Source of the DNA: an uncultured Clostridia bacterium
GTDB taxonomy: Bacteria > Bacillota > Clostridia > Lachnospirales > CAG-274
Assembly (NCBI GenBank): GCA_949948985.1
Contig: CATLIG010000005.1
Location: 1 to 64,000, forward strand
Direction of reading: 5' to 3'
Length of the DNA: 64,000 bases
Shown here: positions 1-7,358 of the stretch, piece by piece
Layout of the letters: the number at the start of each line of letters is the position of its first letter
Numbering within the stretch: position 1 is the stretch's first letter
Notes under the pieces: generated by a model
Seen by the model: the letters and a program-made list of their open reading frames with translations, nothing else
Told to the model about the DNA's origin: nothing
The model's database searches: none
Translations under genes and position numbers: made by a program

Positions 1-126
1 TACGAATTATTTCAAATTCTTCTTTACTAATGTCACTTGGATACTTATGCATTTATCTCGCCTGCCTATAATTTTTTTTATATTATAACTCATTTTTATA
101 AATTTATAAAGATTTTAGACAGGCTC
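1..126 (-). mobile_element. Edge of an IS5-like insertion sequence (transposase N-terminus plus presumed terminal region)
   Basis: Read on the minus strand, an ATG at 52 opens a frame running off the window edge that starts MHKYPSDISKEEFEIIR. This resembles the first residues of IS5-group transposases from Clostridia, recognised from memory of the family and not by a search. An AGGCAGGCGAGA ribosome-binding region precedes it. Moving outwards from the gene there is about 60 bp of AT-rich leader, then GAGCCTGTCTAAAATC at about 111-126 (minus-strand reading), a plausible terminal inverted repeat. Only 17 codons are visible, so family and intactness cannot be settled. Confidence 0.55.
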
Positions 127-138
127 TAATAGATAAAA

Positions 139-222
139 TAGACTTGTTTAATAATCTAATAGATAACGGCTGACAAAAAAATCTTTTGTCAGCCGCTATC
201 TATTAGATTACTGAACAGGTTT
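139..222. repeat. Repeat family B, short form (near-perfect hairpin)
   Basis: Positions 152-178 and 184-210 are inverted copies of 27 bp with one mismatch, separated by 5 bp; the arms contain CTAATAGATA and CGGCTGACAAAA. The outer ends read TAGACTTGTT and GAACAGGT, the terminal motif shared with the longer family B copies at 4543, 13175, 27203 and 59549. It lies between the IS edge and a family A element, in a segment without genes. It could act as a transcription terminator when transcribed, but nothing shows this directly. Confidence 0.75.
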
Positions 223-237
223 GTTTTTTTCGTAATT

Positions 238-440
238 TATAGTCAATCAACTTGAAAATGAGTAAAAGGAAGCAATATAAAAATTATTTTCGCAAGGCAG
301 TGGAAGGAGAGCTCAGCCATAACCTATGCCGACTGACTGGGGCGCATAGGCGAGCAGCAAAGCGTAGCTTTGCGACTAGCCACTAACAAAGCGAAAAGGA
401 TTTTTATCCGCTGAACTTGTTCAATTTTTAAGTTGATTTA
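238..440 (-). repeat. Repeat family A, copy A1 (long, degenerate right end)
   Basis: The left end is TATAGTCAATCAACTT at 238-253 and the right end is AAGTTGATT at about 430-438, with the last bases decayed. The interior closely matches the reverse complement of the copy at 43256-43419 (shared GAAGGAGA, CACTAACAAAGCGAAAAGG and CCGCTGAACTTGTTCAATT), but it carries about 40 extra bases including the palindrome AAAGCGTAGCTTTGCG. It has no open reading frame. It lies just upstream of the padR promoter. Confidence 0.8.
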
Positions 441-464
441 TACATAGCGGTGGAAAAATTTTTA

Positions 465-517
465 TTGACATATGTAGATGAACGATATATAATTATATAT
501 AGATAATCTATATATAA
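465..517 (+). promoter_or_regulatory. padR promoter with overlapping palindromic operator
   Basis: TTGACA at 465-470 and TATAAT at 488-493 are separated by 17 bp, a consensus housekeeping promoter. Directly after the -10 box, 493-517 is a perfect dyad of 12-bp arms around a single A, with half-site ATATATAGAT at 495-504. It covers the expected transcription start. PadR proteins commonly repress their own operon from such dyads, so this is the likely self-operator (inference). Confidence 0.75.
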
Positions 518-530
518 AGGAGGTTTACAT

Positions 531-878
531 ATGGCAATAGACAAAAGTTTATTAACAGGAAGTACTACTACGCTTATATTAAAGTTATTGGAGGAAAAAG
601 ATATGTACGGCTATGAGATGATAGAAACTCTTGCTGAAAGGTCAAATCATACGTTTGATTTAAAGTCCGGTACGCTTTATCCTATTTTGCATTCTCTTGA
701 AAAAAATGATTATGTCGAATCTTATGAGGAAAGAGCAGGCAATGATAGAATAAGAAAGTATTATCACATTACCGATAAGGGCAGAACTGTTCTTAACGAA
801 AAGCACGAGGAATGGAATATATATTCGTCTGCTGTAAATAAAATACTGAATGGAGGTAATTACTATGTCACCGAATGA
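531..878 (+). CDS. PadR family transcriptional regulator
   Basis: A 115-residue protein of the PadR winged-helix family, DNA-binding repressors that usually sense small hydrophobic compounds or envelope stress. The family pattern is plain: a helix start (STTTLILKLLEE), the YGYEMIETL helix, GTLYPILHSLEKNDYV as recognition helix and wing, then RKYYHITDKG in the second wing strand, followed by a short C-terminal helix. The start is fixed by AAAGGAGG 7 bp upstream. Its last codons overlap the next gene, so both are made from one transcript. The gene sits directly behind a perfect palindrome overlapping its own promoter, which implies autorepression. The ligand is unknown. Confidence 0.92.
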   Translation: MAIDKSLLTGSTTTLILKLLEEKDMYGYEMIETLAERSNHTFDLKSGTLYPILHSLEKNDYVESYEERAGNDRIRKYYHITDKGRTVLNEKHEEWNIYSSAVNKILNGGNYYVTE

Positions 879-2250
879 GTTGATTAAAAAATACAGTAAT
901 GATGTTTGTGAGCAGATAAGGTGGAAAAAGGCAAAGCCTTCCATAGCTCTTGAAATTGAAAATCACATTTATGACCAGAGAGACGCTTATATGGCTGACG
1001 GGGAAAACGAGGAAAATGCCACGAAAAAGGCTGTTGCTCAAATGGGCGACCCTGTAAGTGTAGGGCGGGAGTTTGACAATGTGCTTAAACCTAAGCCACA
1101 ATGGACTATATTGATTATTACGGGAATATTAATGACAATAGGGATGTTTATAAGCTATTATGTGAATACGTCTTTGGATTTTGCCGAAGGATTTAAGATA
1201 GTTCCTTACATTATGGCTTTTGGTATATTGATTGGCTGTTATTTTATTGATTTTACTTTTTTGGGAAGGTACCCTATACAAATTTACATAATAACCGTAG
1301 TGTTGTCTTTTATAGGATTATTGTTGGGAATAGAGGTTAACGGCAGAGCATATTTATCTTTTGGATATTCTTTTCCTTTATCCTATCTGGCTTTGATTTT
1401 TCCTTTTGTTTTTTCATTGTTTGTTTACGCTATGAGAAACAAAGGTCTTAAAGGGATTATTTTAAGCGGATTTTCCTGTATTCCTATGATTATAATTCTT
1501 ATGATGGTGCCAAGTGTTATAGGTATTGTTTTGTTTATGGCTGTAGCGCTTATAATTCTTTACTTTTTTACGGCAAAAGGGTGGTTTGGTGTAGATAAAA
1601 AGCAAGGCTTTATAGTTATAACAGTGTCTGTTTTTGCTGTAATTACGCTTATATTATTTAAAATGCCGGAATACGTTCTAGACAGGCTTATTTACGCTTT
1701 TATTCCAAGCGATGATATACACGGAAGAGGGTATATTTATCATGTAATAAGCGAGTATCTTTCAGAGTCGTCCTTTTTCGGTAAAGGAAATATTCCTCAG
1801 GGAATGGGAGAAATATCAAGATATCTTCCCTGTATAAATTCCGATTACAGTCTTATTTATATTATTCATGAGTTCGGATTTATAGTTTTAGTTATAGCTG
1901 TAGTTATGCTGTCATTATTTTTATTTACGGTATTTTACAAAACTTACAGGCAAAAAAATGTTCTTGGAAGTTTAATAGCTGTTTCTGTGACAGGAACGTT
2001 TCTGTTTCAGATTCTGTTTTCCTTTTTAGGAACTTTCGGACATGCAGTAGGCTCGTCAATAGGCTTGCCTTTTATATCCTGCGGAAATACTTTAATTGTG
2101 ATTAACGCAGCTTTAACAGGTTTTTTGCTCTCGGTATTCCGTACAGGATACATTTATAAAGAGTCTGTTTCAAACGATACGGTTAAAAGAAAAAATCCTA
2201 TTTTCTCTTATAGTAACGGCAAATTTACTATTAACATGGGTGGAAAGTAA
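865..2250 (+). CDS. FtsW/RodA/SpoVE-like membrane protein with N-terminal permease-prefix domain
   Basis: A 461-residue polytopic protein. The first 75 or so residues are soluble (helical, ending VAQMGDPVSVGREFD) and look like the prefix domain often found in PadR-controlled membrane proteins. About ten hydrophobic segments follow. Near the C-terminus, GLPFISCGNTLIVINAALTG matches the SEDS signature of FtsW/RodA/SpoVE (PFxSxGGxxL), with N in place of the second G. SEDS proteins are peptidoglycan glycosyltransferases. I chose ATG 865 because GGAGG at 851-855 fits it; an upstream ATG at 850 overlaps that site. The start overlaps the end of padR. No penicillin-binding partner is adjacent, so its substrate and partner are open. 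Confidence 0.82.
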   Translation: MSPNELIKKYSNDVCEQIRWKKAKPSIALEIENHIYDQRDAYMADGENEENATKKAVAQMGDPVSVGREFDNVLKPKPQWTILIITGILMTIGMFISYYVNTSLDFAEGFKIVPYIMAFGILIGCYFIDFTFLGRYPIQIYIITVVLSFIGLLLGIEVNGRAYLSFGYSFPLSYLALIFPFVFSLFVYAMRNKGLKGIILSGFSCIPMIIILMMVPSVIGIVLFMAVALIILYFFTAKGWFGVDKKQGFIVITVSVFAVITLILFKMPEYVLDRLIYAFIPSDDIHGRGYIYHVISEYLSESSFFGKGNIPQGMGEISRYLPCINSDYSLIYIIHEFGFIVLVIAVVMLSLFLFTVFYKTYRQKNVLGSLIAVSVTGTFLFQILFSFLGTFGHAVGSSIGLPFISCGNTLIVINAALTGFLLSVFRTGYIYKESVSNDTVKRKNPIFSYSNGKFTINMGGK

Positions 2251-2259
2251 AAATTTTTC

Positions 2260-2287
2260 TTGACATAAAAATAATTGGTGTTATAAT
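2260..2287 (+). promoter_or_regulatory. thrS promoter
   Basis: TTGACA at 2260-2265 and TATAAT at 2282-2287 are spaced by 16 bp. They lie just after the stop of the FtsW-like gene and immediately before the T-box leader, so the leader has its own start. Confidence 0.7.
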
Positions 2288-2294
2288 TATTATA

Positions 2295-2525
2295 AAGCTA
2301 AGATAAGGATAAGTAGGTTATTTGCTGTCTTTCAGAGAGAAACGCAGGGGATTCCCTTTTCTGAAAGCGTTTTATGCACAGTTTATAGCTGAAACCACCT
2401 TTGAGCGACTTTAATAGAGTACGTTTATCCGCGTTAAGGACTTTTGAGAGCCGTTTTCGGCTGAATTTGGGTGGAACCACGATTTTTTCGTCCCTTTTCC
2501 TTTTTGGATAAGGGGCTTTTTTATT
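2295..2525 (+). ncRNA. T-box leader (threonyl-tRNA sensing) of thrS
   Basis: The conserved T-box antiterminator core GGGTGGAACCACG is present at about 2469-2481, followed by a terminator whose arms are built from GTCCCTTTTCC and GGATAAGGGGC and a T-run near 2517-2523. Upstream is a structured Stem I region. Within it, GCTGAAACCACCTTTGAG at about 2387-2404 has the usual specifier-loop context, and ACC (Thr) is the likely specifier codon. Uncharged tRNA-Thr should stabilise the antiterminator and allow thrS transcription. The element class is clear; the specifier is inferred. Confidence 0.9.
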
Positions 2526-2633
2526 TGTATTATAGAATTTTTATTGTTTCGCCATAAAAGCTTATCAAACAGGTATAATATAAAAACATATATGATATGC
2601 TGTTGATTTTATTTTTATTCTGGAGGTAATTTT

Positions 2634-4538
2634 ATGATTAATGTAAAGCTTAAAGACGGAGATTCAAAACAATTTGAACAGGGTATAACTGTTTTAGATG
2701 TAGCGAAAGATATAAGCGAGGGTCTTGCCAGAAATACTTTTGCCGGACTTTTAAACGGCGAAGTTGTTGATATAAGAACAACCCTTAACGAGGACTGCGA
2801 GCTTAATCTTTTGACATTTGACACGCCAGAGGGGAAAAGAGCTTTCCGTCATACCGCGTCGCATATTTTAGCGCAAGCTGTAAAAAGACTTTATCCACAG
2901 GCTAAGCTCGCCATAGGACCGTCTACTGATGATGGATTTTACTATGATTTTGACAGAGAACCTTTTACTCCTGACGAGCTTGAGGAAATTGAGAAAGAAA
3001 TGAAAAAGGTTGTTAAAGAAAATATTAAAATCGAAAGATTTGAGCTTCCAAGAGATGAAGCAATTAAATTTATGGAAGAAGCCGGAGAACCTTATAAAGT
3101 TGAACTTATTAATGATTTGCCGGAAGACGCTGTTATTTCTTTTTACAAACAGGGTGATTTTACAGACCTTTGCGCAGGACCTCATCTTGTGTCAACAAAA
3201 GCCGTTAAGGCATTTAAGCTGACTTCTGTTGCCGGAGCTTATTGGAGAGGCAGTGAAAAAAATAAAATGCTTACAAGAATTTATGGCACCGCTTTTACAA
3301 AAAGCGAAGACCTTAAATTATATCTTGAAAGAATTGAGGAGGCTAAAAAACGTGACCACAGAAAAATAGGAAAAGAACTGGGGTTATTTACGTTTATGGA
3401 GGAAGGTCCAGGATTTCCTTTCTTTTTGCCTAAGGGTATGGTGCTTAAAAATACTCTTATTAATTTTTGGAGAGAAATTCATGAAAGAGAAGGTTATGTA
3501 GAAATTTCAACCCCTATTATGCTTAACAGACAGCTTTGGGAAACATCGGGTCACTGGGGTCACTACAAAAACAATATGTATACTACGGTTATTGATGATG
3601 AGGATTTTGCAATAAAGCCTATGAACTGTCCAGGAGGTCTTTTGGTTTACAAGTCCTCTCAGCATTCTTACAGAGATTTGCCTATAAGAATGGGTGAGCT
3701 TGGAATTGTTCACCGTTATGAAAAATCGGGACAGCTTCACGGTCTTATGCGTGTAAGATGTTTCACTCAGGATGATGCCCATATTTTTATGACTTCCGAA
3801 CAAATTAAAGATGAAATTAAAGGCGTTGTTCGTATAATTGACGAGGTGTACAGCCTGTTTGGATTTAAGTATCACGTGGAGCTTTCAACAAGACCTGAGG
3901 ACAGTATGGGAAGCGATGAGGATTGGGAAGTCGCTACAAATGGTCTTAGAAACGCTTTGGACGACCTTAAAATGGATTATGTGGTAAACGAGGGTGACGG
4001 CGCTTTTTACGGTCCTAAAATTGATTTTCACCTTGAGGACTGTCTTGGAAGAACATGGCAGTGCGGTACTATTCAGCTTGATTTCCAACTTCCTCTTCGT
4101 TTTAATACAGAATATGTCGGGGCGGACAATGAAAAACATAGACCTATTATGATTCATAGAGTGGTATTTGGTTCTATTGAAAGATTTATAGGTATTTTGA
4201 CAGAACATTTTGCGGGAAATTTCCCTACATGGCTTACTCCGGTACAGGCGGCTGTTTTGCCTATTTCCGAAAAATTCCACGATTATGCCGAAAAGGTTGT
4301 GAAAAATTTACAGGAAAACGGTATAAGGGTCCAGGCGGATTACAGAGCTGAAAAAATTGGATATAAAATCAGAGAGGCCAGACTTCAAAGAATTCCTTAT
4401 TTACTTGTTGTAGGTGAAAAAGAGGCCCAGAATGACGAGGTTTCTGTTAAAAGCAGAGGAGAAGACTTAGGAACTGAAAAAATTGATGAGTTTATTAGAA
4501 AAATAAAAGAAGAAATTGACAGCAAAGAAAGAAAATAA
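2634..4538 (+). CDS. thrS: Threonyl-tRNA synthetase
   Basis: A 634-residue class II aminoacyl-tRNA synthetase that charges tRNA-Thr, of usual full length. Domains in order: TGS (1-62), the editing/SAD domain starting HTASHILAQAVKRLYP (from about 73), catalytic core (about 240-530) and anticodon-binding domain (about 535-634, with VQADYRAEKIGYKIREA). The three zinc ligands of the core are seen in MNCPGG, TQDDAHIF and MIHRVVFGSIERF. GGAGG lies 8 bp before the ATG. It is controlled by the T-box just upstream, and a family B repeat begins 5 bp after its stop. Confidence 0.97.
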   Translation: MINVKLKDGDSKQFEQGITVLDVAKDISEGLARNTFAGLLNGEVVDIRTTLNEDCELNLLTFDTPEGKRAFRHTASHILAQAVKRLYPQAKLAIGPSTDDGFYYDFDREPFTPDELEEIEKEMKKVVKENIKIERFELPRDEAIKFMEEAGEPYKVELINDLPEDAVISFYKQGDFTDLCAGPHLVSTKAVKAFKLTSVAGAYWRGSEKNKMLTRIYGTAFTKSEDLKLYLERIEEAKKRDHRKIGKELGLFTFMEEGPGFPFFLPKGMVLKNTLINFWREIHEREGYVEISTPIMLNRQLWETSGHWGHYKNNMYTTVIDDEDFAIKPMNCPGGLLVYKSSQHSYRDLPIRMGELGIVHRYEKSGQLHGLMRVRCFTQDDAHIFMTSEQIKDEIKGVVRIIDEVYSLFGFKYHVELSTRPEDSMGSDEDWEVATNGLRNALDDLKMDYVVNEGDGAFYGPKIDFHLEDCLGRTWQCGTIQLDFQLPLRFNTEYVGADNEKHRPIMIHRVVFGSIERFIGILTEHFAGNFPTWLTPVQAAVLPISEKFHDYAEKVVKNLQENGIRVQADYRAEKIGYKIREARLQRIPYLLVVGEKEAQNDEVSVKSRGEDLGTEKIDEFIRKIKEEIDSKERK

Positions 4539-4542
4539 AAAT

Positions 4543-4750
4543 TAGAACTGCTATAAACCACCGCAGCAGCGATTGATAAGAGATTTTTTTGTCAGACGAA
4601 ACCTGATTTTTGCGGTAAATTTCCAATCCTTTCAATAAAGTCAGGTAAAGTATGGTATAAAAAGGTCTGTCAAGCGATACTGCTGCGGTTATAGAACAGG
4701 TCTATTATAGCCGTTTTTGGAATTTTTAGCGCTGAACAATAGACCTGTTT
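4543..4750. repeat. Repeat family B copy B1 with an attached family C-like segment
   Basis: 4543-4704 has imperfect inverted ends (CCGCAGCAGCGAT near the left, ATACTGCTGCGGTTAT near the right) and the family B outer motif TAGAACTG / GAACAGGTCTA. It is followed at 4705-4740 by a family C left-end-like segment (TTTTTAGCGCTGAACAAT), then AGACCTGTTT. AACAGGTCTATT at 4695-4706 pairs perfectly with AATAGACCTGTT at 4739-4750. The whole fills the gap after thrS and touches the stop of the small minus-strand gene at 4749. Confidence 0.75.
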
Positions 4751-4898
4751 AAAAATTATTTTGTATTATTTCCCATATTCCAAATGATACTAAAATTACT
4801 GCTGTAAAAAAATTAAACCACGGAAAGATAAATGCCAAAAACATTCCTATTCCTAAACAAAGGCATATTATTCCGATTATTTTTTTCGGACAGAGCAT
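4749..4898 (-). CDS. Small hydrophobic membrane protein (49 aa), function unknown
   Basis: Translating the minus strand from ATG 4898 gives 49 residues beginning MLCPKKIIGIICLCLG and ending IIQNNF. Two hydrophobic segments (about 7-27 and 29-44) are separated by PWFNFF. An AAGGAA sits 8 bp upstream of the start. It lies 65 bp downstream of spoIVA on the same strand, so co-transcription is possible. Small proteins beginning with CPKKIIG-like sequence and two membrane spans occur in other Firmicutes to my recollection, which supports a real gene; no function is claimed. Its stop lies at the edge of a repeat element. Confidence 0.6.
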   Translation of the reverse strand: MLCPKKIIGIICLCLGIGMFLAFIFPWFNFFTAVILVSFGIWEIIQNNF

Positions 4899-4962
4899 TT
4901 TATCAATTCCTTTTTTTATTATATATAATATGCAAAGGTGGCAGGAATATTGAAACGGATTT

Positions 4963-6441
4963 TTATAAAATTATACATATAAGTCCGCCGTTTCCCTCAT
5001 TTATTATTTTCTGAAGAGTTTCCTGAAGTTTTATTCTTGCGTCCTCGGGCATTTGATAAAGTTTTGTGCTTAATCCCTCATTTACAAGGTCGTGAAGTGA
5101 TTTTCCGAATATATTATATTCCCATATCTTTGATTTATCGTCATCATACTGCTCTTTTAAATAGTCGGCAAGTTCTTTGCTCTGTTCCTCGCTTCCGACA
5201 ATAGGCGCGACTTCTGTTTCTATATCCGCTCTTATAAGGTGTATGCTGGGAGCGGAGGCTTTCATTTTTACTCCGTATTTTGAGCCGTGCTTTATTATTT
5301 CAGGTTTTTCAAGCTGCATTTCTTCCAGAAGAGGAGTAACTACTCCATAGCCTTTTGTTTTTACTTCCTCAAGCGCGTATTTTATTTTATCATATTCTTT
5401 TTTAGCATCGGCAAGAATTTTTATTGTGGATATGAGTTTATAATCTCCATCTATATCAAGTCCTGTCGTTTCGCTTAGTATATTATAAAATAAATTGTCA
5501 TTTACGGAAATTTCAATATTAGCCGTTCCCTCACCGGGATTTATGGTTTCTATATAGCTCTTTTTAATATGCTCGTTTTCGGTGAATATGGAAAGAAAAC
5601 CGTCAAGCTCTCTTAATTTTGTTATTTCTTTTAAAAAGTCTTTTACTGTTTTTATCAAAAGCTGTTTTAGCCAATGATTTATATTTAATGTTTCTATCCA
5701 TTTCGGCAGGTTTATATGTATTTCAGAAATCGGAAACTCATATAATACTTTTTCAAGAATATCCGTTATGTCTTCCGCTTTTAACTGGGCGCAGTTTACA
5801 GCGATTACAGGAACTTTATATTTTTCTGTCATTTTATTTTTTAGTTCCTCAGTTTCGTTGGCATATGGTTTTGATGTGTTTAAAAGAACAACAAAGGGTT
5901 TGTTCAATGCCTTTAGCTCGTTTATTACACGTTGTTCGGGCATTATATAGGCGCTTCTCTCAATATCGGTTATTGAGCCGTCTGTAGTTACCACGATTCC
6001 TATTGTAGAATGATTTGTTATTACTTTTTTTGTGCCTATTTCAGCCGCCTCGGCAAAAGGGATTTTTTTATCCGACCAAGGAGTATTTACCATTCTTGGC
6101 GTGTCACCGTCTAAGTGACCTGTAGCTCCCGCTACAAGATAACCTACGCAGTCAATCATACGCATTTTAAAATTTACGTTGTTATTTATTGTAAGTTCTA
6201 TAGCCTCGTTTGGTATGAATTTTGGCTCTGTTGTCATTATAGTTTTTCCCGCGGCACTTTGAGGGAGTTCATCTTTTGCCCGCTCTTTATCATGGCTGTC
6301 GACTATATTGGGAATTACCATCAAATCCATAAATCTTTTTATAAATGTTGACTTTCCACTTCTTACAGGTCCTACAACGCCTATGTATATGTCGCCGTTT
6401 GTTCTTTCCGATATATTTTTGCAAATGTCGTAATTTTCCAT
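4963..6441 (-). CDS. spoIVA: Stage IV sporulation protein A, spore coat morphogenetic ATPase
   Basis: A 492-residue protein, the same length as Bacillus SpoIVA, which polymerises on the forespore surface using ATP hydrolysis and is the base layer of the spore coat and cortex assembly. The Walker A motif GPVRSGKST is at residues 24-32. The C-terminus GGLICIIL keeps the conserved hydrophobic cysteine tail. I placed the start at 6441 (MENYDICKNISERTNGD) because AGGAGG precedes it; the longer frame to 6522 has no site. A sigma-E-like promoter lies at 6477-6505, which fits expression in the mother cell. Confidence 0.96.
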   Translation of the reverse strand: MENYDICKNISERTNGDIYIGVVGPVRSGKSTFIKRFMDLMVIPNIVDSHDKERAKDELPQSAAGKTIMTTEPKFIPNEAIELTINNNVNFKMRMIDCVGYLVAGATGHLDGDTPRMVNTPWSDKKIPFAEAAEIGTKKVITNHSTIGIVVTTDGSITDIERSAYIMPEQRVINELKALNKPFVVLLNTSKPYANETEELKNKMTEKYKVPVIAVNCAQLKAEDITDILEKVLYEFPISEIHINLPKWIETLNINHWLKQLLIKTVKDFLKEITKLRELDGFLSIFTENEHIKKSYIETINPGEGTANIEISVNDNLFYNILSETTGLDIDGDYKLISTIKILADAKKEYDKIKYALEEVKTKGYGVVTPLLEEMQLEKPEIIKHGSKYGVKMKASAPSIHLIRADIETEVAPIVGSEEQSKELADYLKEQYDDDKSKIWEYNIFGKSLHDLVNEGLSTKLYQMPEDARIKLQETLQKIINEGNGGLICIIL

Positions 6442-6476
6442 AGTTATCCTCCTGTCTTTCCTTTTTATAATACTTA

Positions 6477-6505
6477 TATGTATGAGAATGCTATTTTTTT
6501 TATTC
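6477..6505 (-). promoter_or_regulatory. Sigma-E-like promoter for spoIVA
   Basis: On the minus strand, GAATAAA (6505-6499) fits the sigma-E -35 consensus KMATAWW, and CATACATA (6484-6477) fits the -10 consensus CATACAHT except at the last base, with a 14-bp spacer. This places the transcript start about 30 bases upstream of the start codon. SpoIVA is a sigma-E gene in Bacillus, so the site makes biological sense. It was found by eye. Confidence 0.65.
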
Positions 6506-6537
6506 ACGTTTATGCTATTCAAATTAAAATATTTATA

Positions 6538-6566
6538 TTGACGAGAGGCGTTAATTTATATATAAT
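6538..6566 (+). promoter_or_regulatory. yajC promoter
   Basis: TTGACG at 6538-6543 and TATAAT at 6561-6566 are spaced by 17 bp on the plus strand. Transcription would begin near 6573, giving a leader of almost 200 bases that contains repeat C1. Confidence 0.6.
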
Positions 6567-6608
6567 ATATAAATACGCTGGAATGTCAATTTATTCAAGT
6601 TTTAAATT

Positions 6609-6712
6609 TATAGCAATTCGCAAAATTTTTAGCGCGAAACAATAAAAGAATTTATTGATATATCAGATTTTATTAAATAGTATCTGTTTGTTATTTTATT
6701 GTTTCGCTGTAG
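6609..6712 (+). repeat. Repeat family C, copy C1
   Basis: Starts TATAGCAATTCGCAAAATTT, then has the arm GCGCGAAACAATAAAAGAA, a GATATATCAGATTTTATTAAA centre and the opposing arm TTTTATTGTTTCGCTGTAG. The arms can pair into a long hairpin. Close relatives lie at 8574, 56035 and 62741 in the same orientation and at 10270 in the opposite one. It is in the presumed yajC leader. Confidence 0.75.
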
Positions 6713-6768
6713 ATTATTTTACGTTTTGGCTGATACCCTCGGAAAAATTTATATAGGAGATGTGATTT

Positions 6769-7230
6769 ATGGACTTATCTAATGTTGTTATTTTGGTAAA
6801 AGAAGGGGGCCAATCTTTAGAAAATCCTGTTGCCACTCAGGAAAACGCTGATAATCAACAGCAGGCTGGCTCTGTACAGGAAAATTCACAGGCAGGCGCG
6901 GATTCTGCCGGGGCAGGATTTGGAATAGGCGGTATTGTGATTTATATTATTGGTTTAATTGCGTTGTTTTATTTTTTTGCTATAAGGCCTCAGAAAAAAA
7001 GAGAAAAAGAACTTTCAAACATTCAAAACTCAATTCAGGTTGGCGACTGGGTTATGACGTCAAGCGGATTTTACGGAAAGGTTGTGGATGTTGCCGATCA
7101 GGTTTTTGTCGTTGAGTTTGGAACAAACAAAGGCGTAAGAATTCCTGTAAGAAAATCTGAGATTATAGGAAACAAGGAGCCTAACCTTACTATGTCTCAT
7201 TTGGGAACAGAAGAAAAAGAAAGTAAGTAA
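6769..7230 (+). CDS. yajC: YajC, accessory subunit of the Sec preprotein translocase
   Basis: A 153-residue single-pass membrane protein. The hydrophobic helix at about 52-72 is followed by the family hallmark AIRPQKKREKE, then the conserved soluble domain (VGDWVMTSSGFYGKV, VEFGTNKGVRIPVRKSEI). YajC associates with SecDF-type subunits in the membrane; secDF itself is not in the window. The 50-residue extracytoplasmic N-terminus rich in Q, N, A and G is longer than in the standard 85-110 residue family members. GGAGATG precedes the ATG. The gene ends before a bidirectional terminator. Confidence 0.92.
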   Translation: MDLSNVVILVKEGGQSLENPVATQENADNQQQAGSVQENSQAGADSAGAGFGIGGIVIYIIGLIALFYFFAIRPQKKREKELSNIQNSIQVGDWVMTSSGFYGKVVDVADQVFVVEFGTNKGVRIPVRKSEIIGNKEPNLTMSHLGTEEKESK

Positions 7231-7315
7231 AAAGACGCTTTTAAAATTGCTGTGAAATGAGTAAGAGGCGATTATAAGCTTTGTTTACAAATTTCATTTT
7301 GACACTTCTGTATAT

Positions 7316-7351
7316 AAAAACAGAGAACGTTTTTACGTTCTCTGTTTTTTG
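7316..7351. terminator. Bidirectional intrinsic terminator between yajC and the DAHP synthase gene
   Basis: AACAGAGAACG and CGTTCTCTGTT form a perfect 11-bp stem around a short T-rich loop, flanked by A-run and T-run, so it can stop transcription from both convergent genes. Confidence 0.88.
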
Positions 7352-7358
7352 CGGATGT

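Noticed and set aside
139-222. Hairpin as a tRNA or small structured RNA gene
   Set aside because: It is a simple long stem without cloverleaf features and shares its ends with the dispersed family B elements.
2298-2480. Minus-strand 60-codon frame opposite the T-box
   Set aside because: The sequence is accounted for by the conserved T-box leader on the plus strand.
4832-5014. Plus-strand 60-codon open frame
   Set aside because: It overlaps the end of spoIVA and the small minus-strand membrane gene, has no ribosome site and biased composition; it is the shadow of genes on the other strand.
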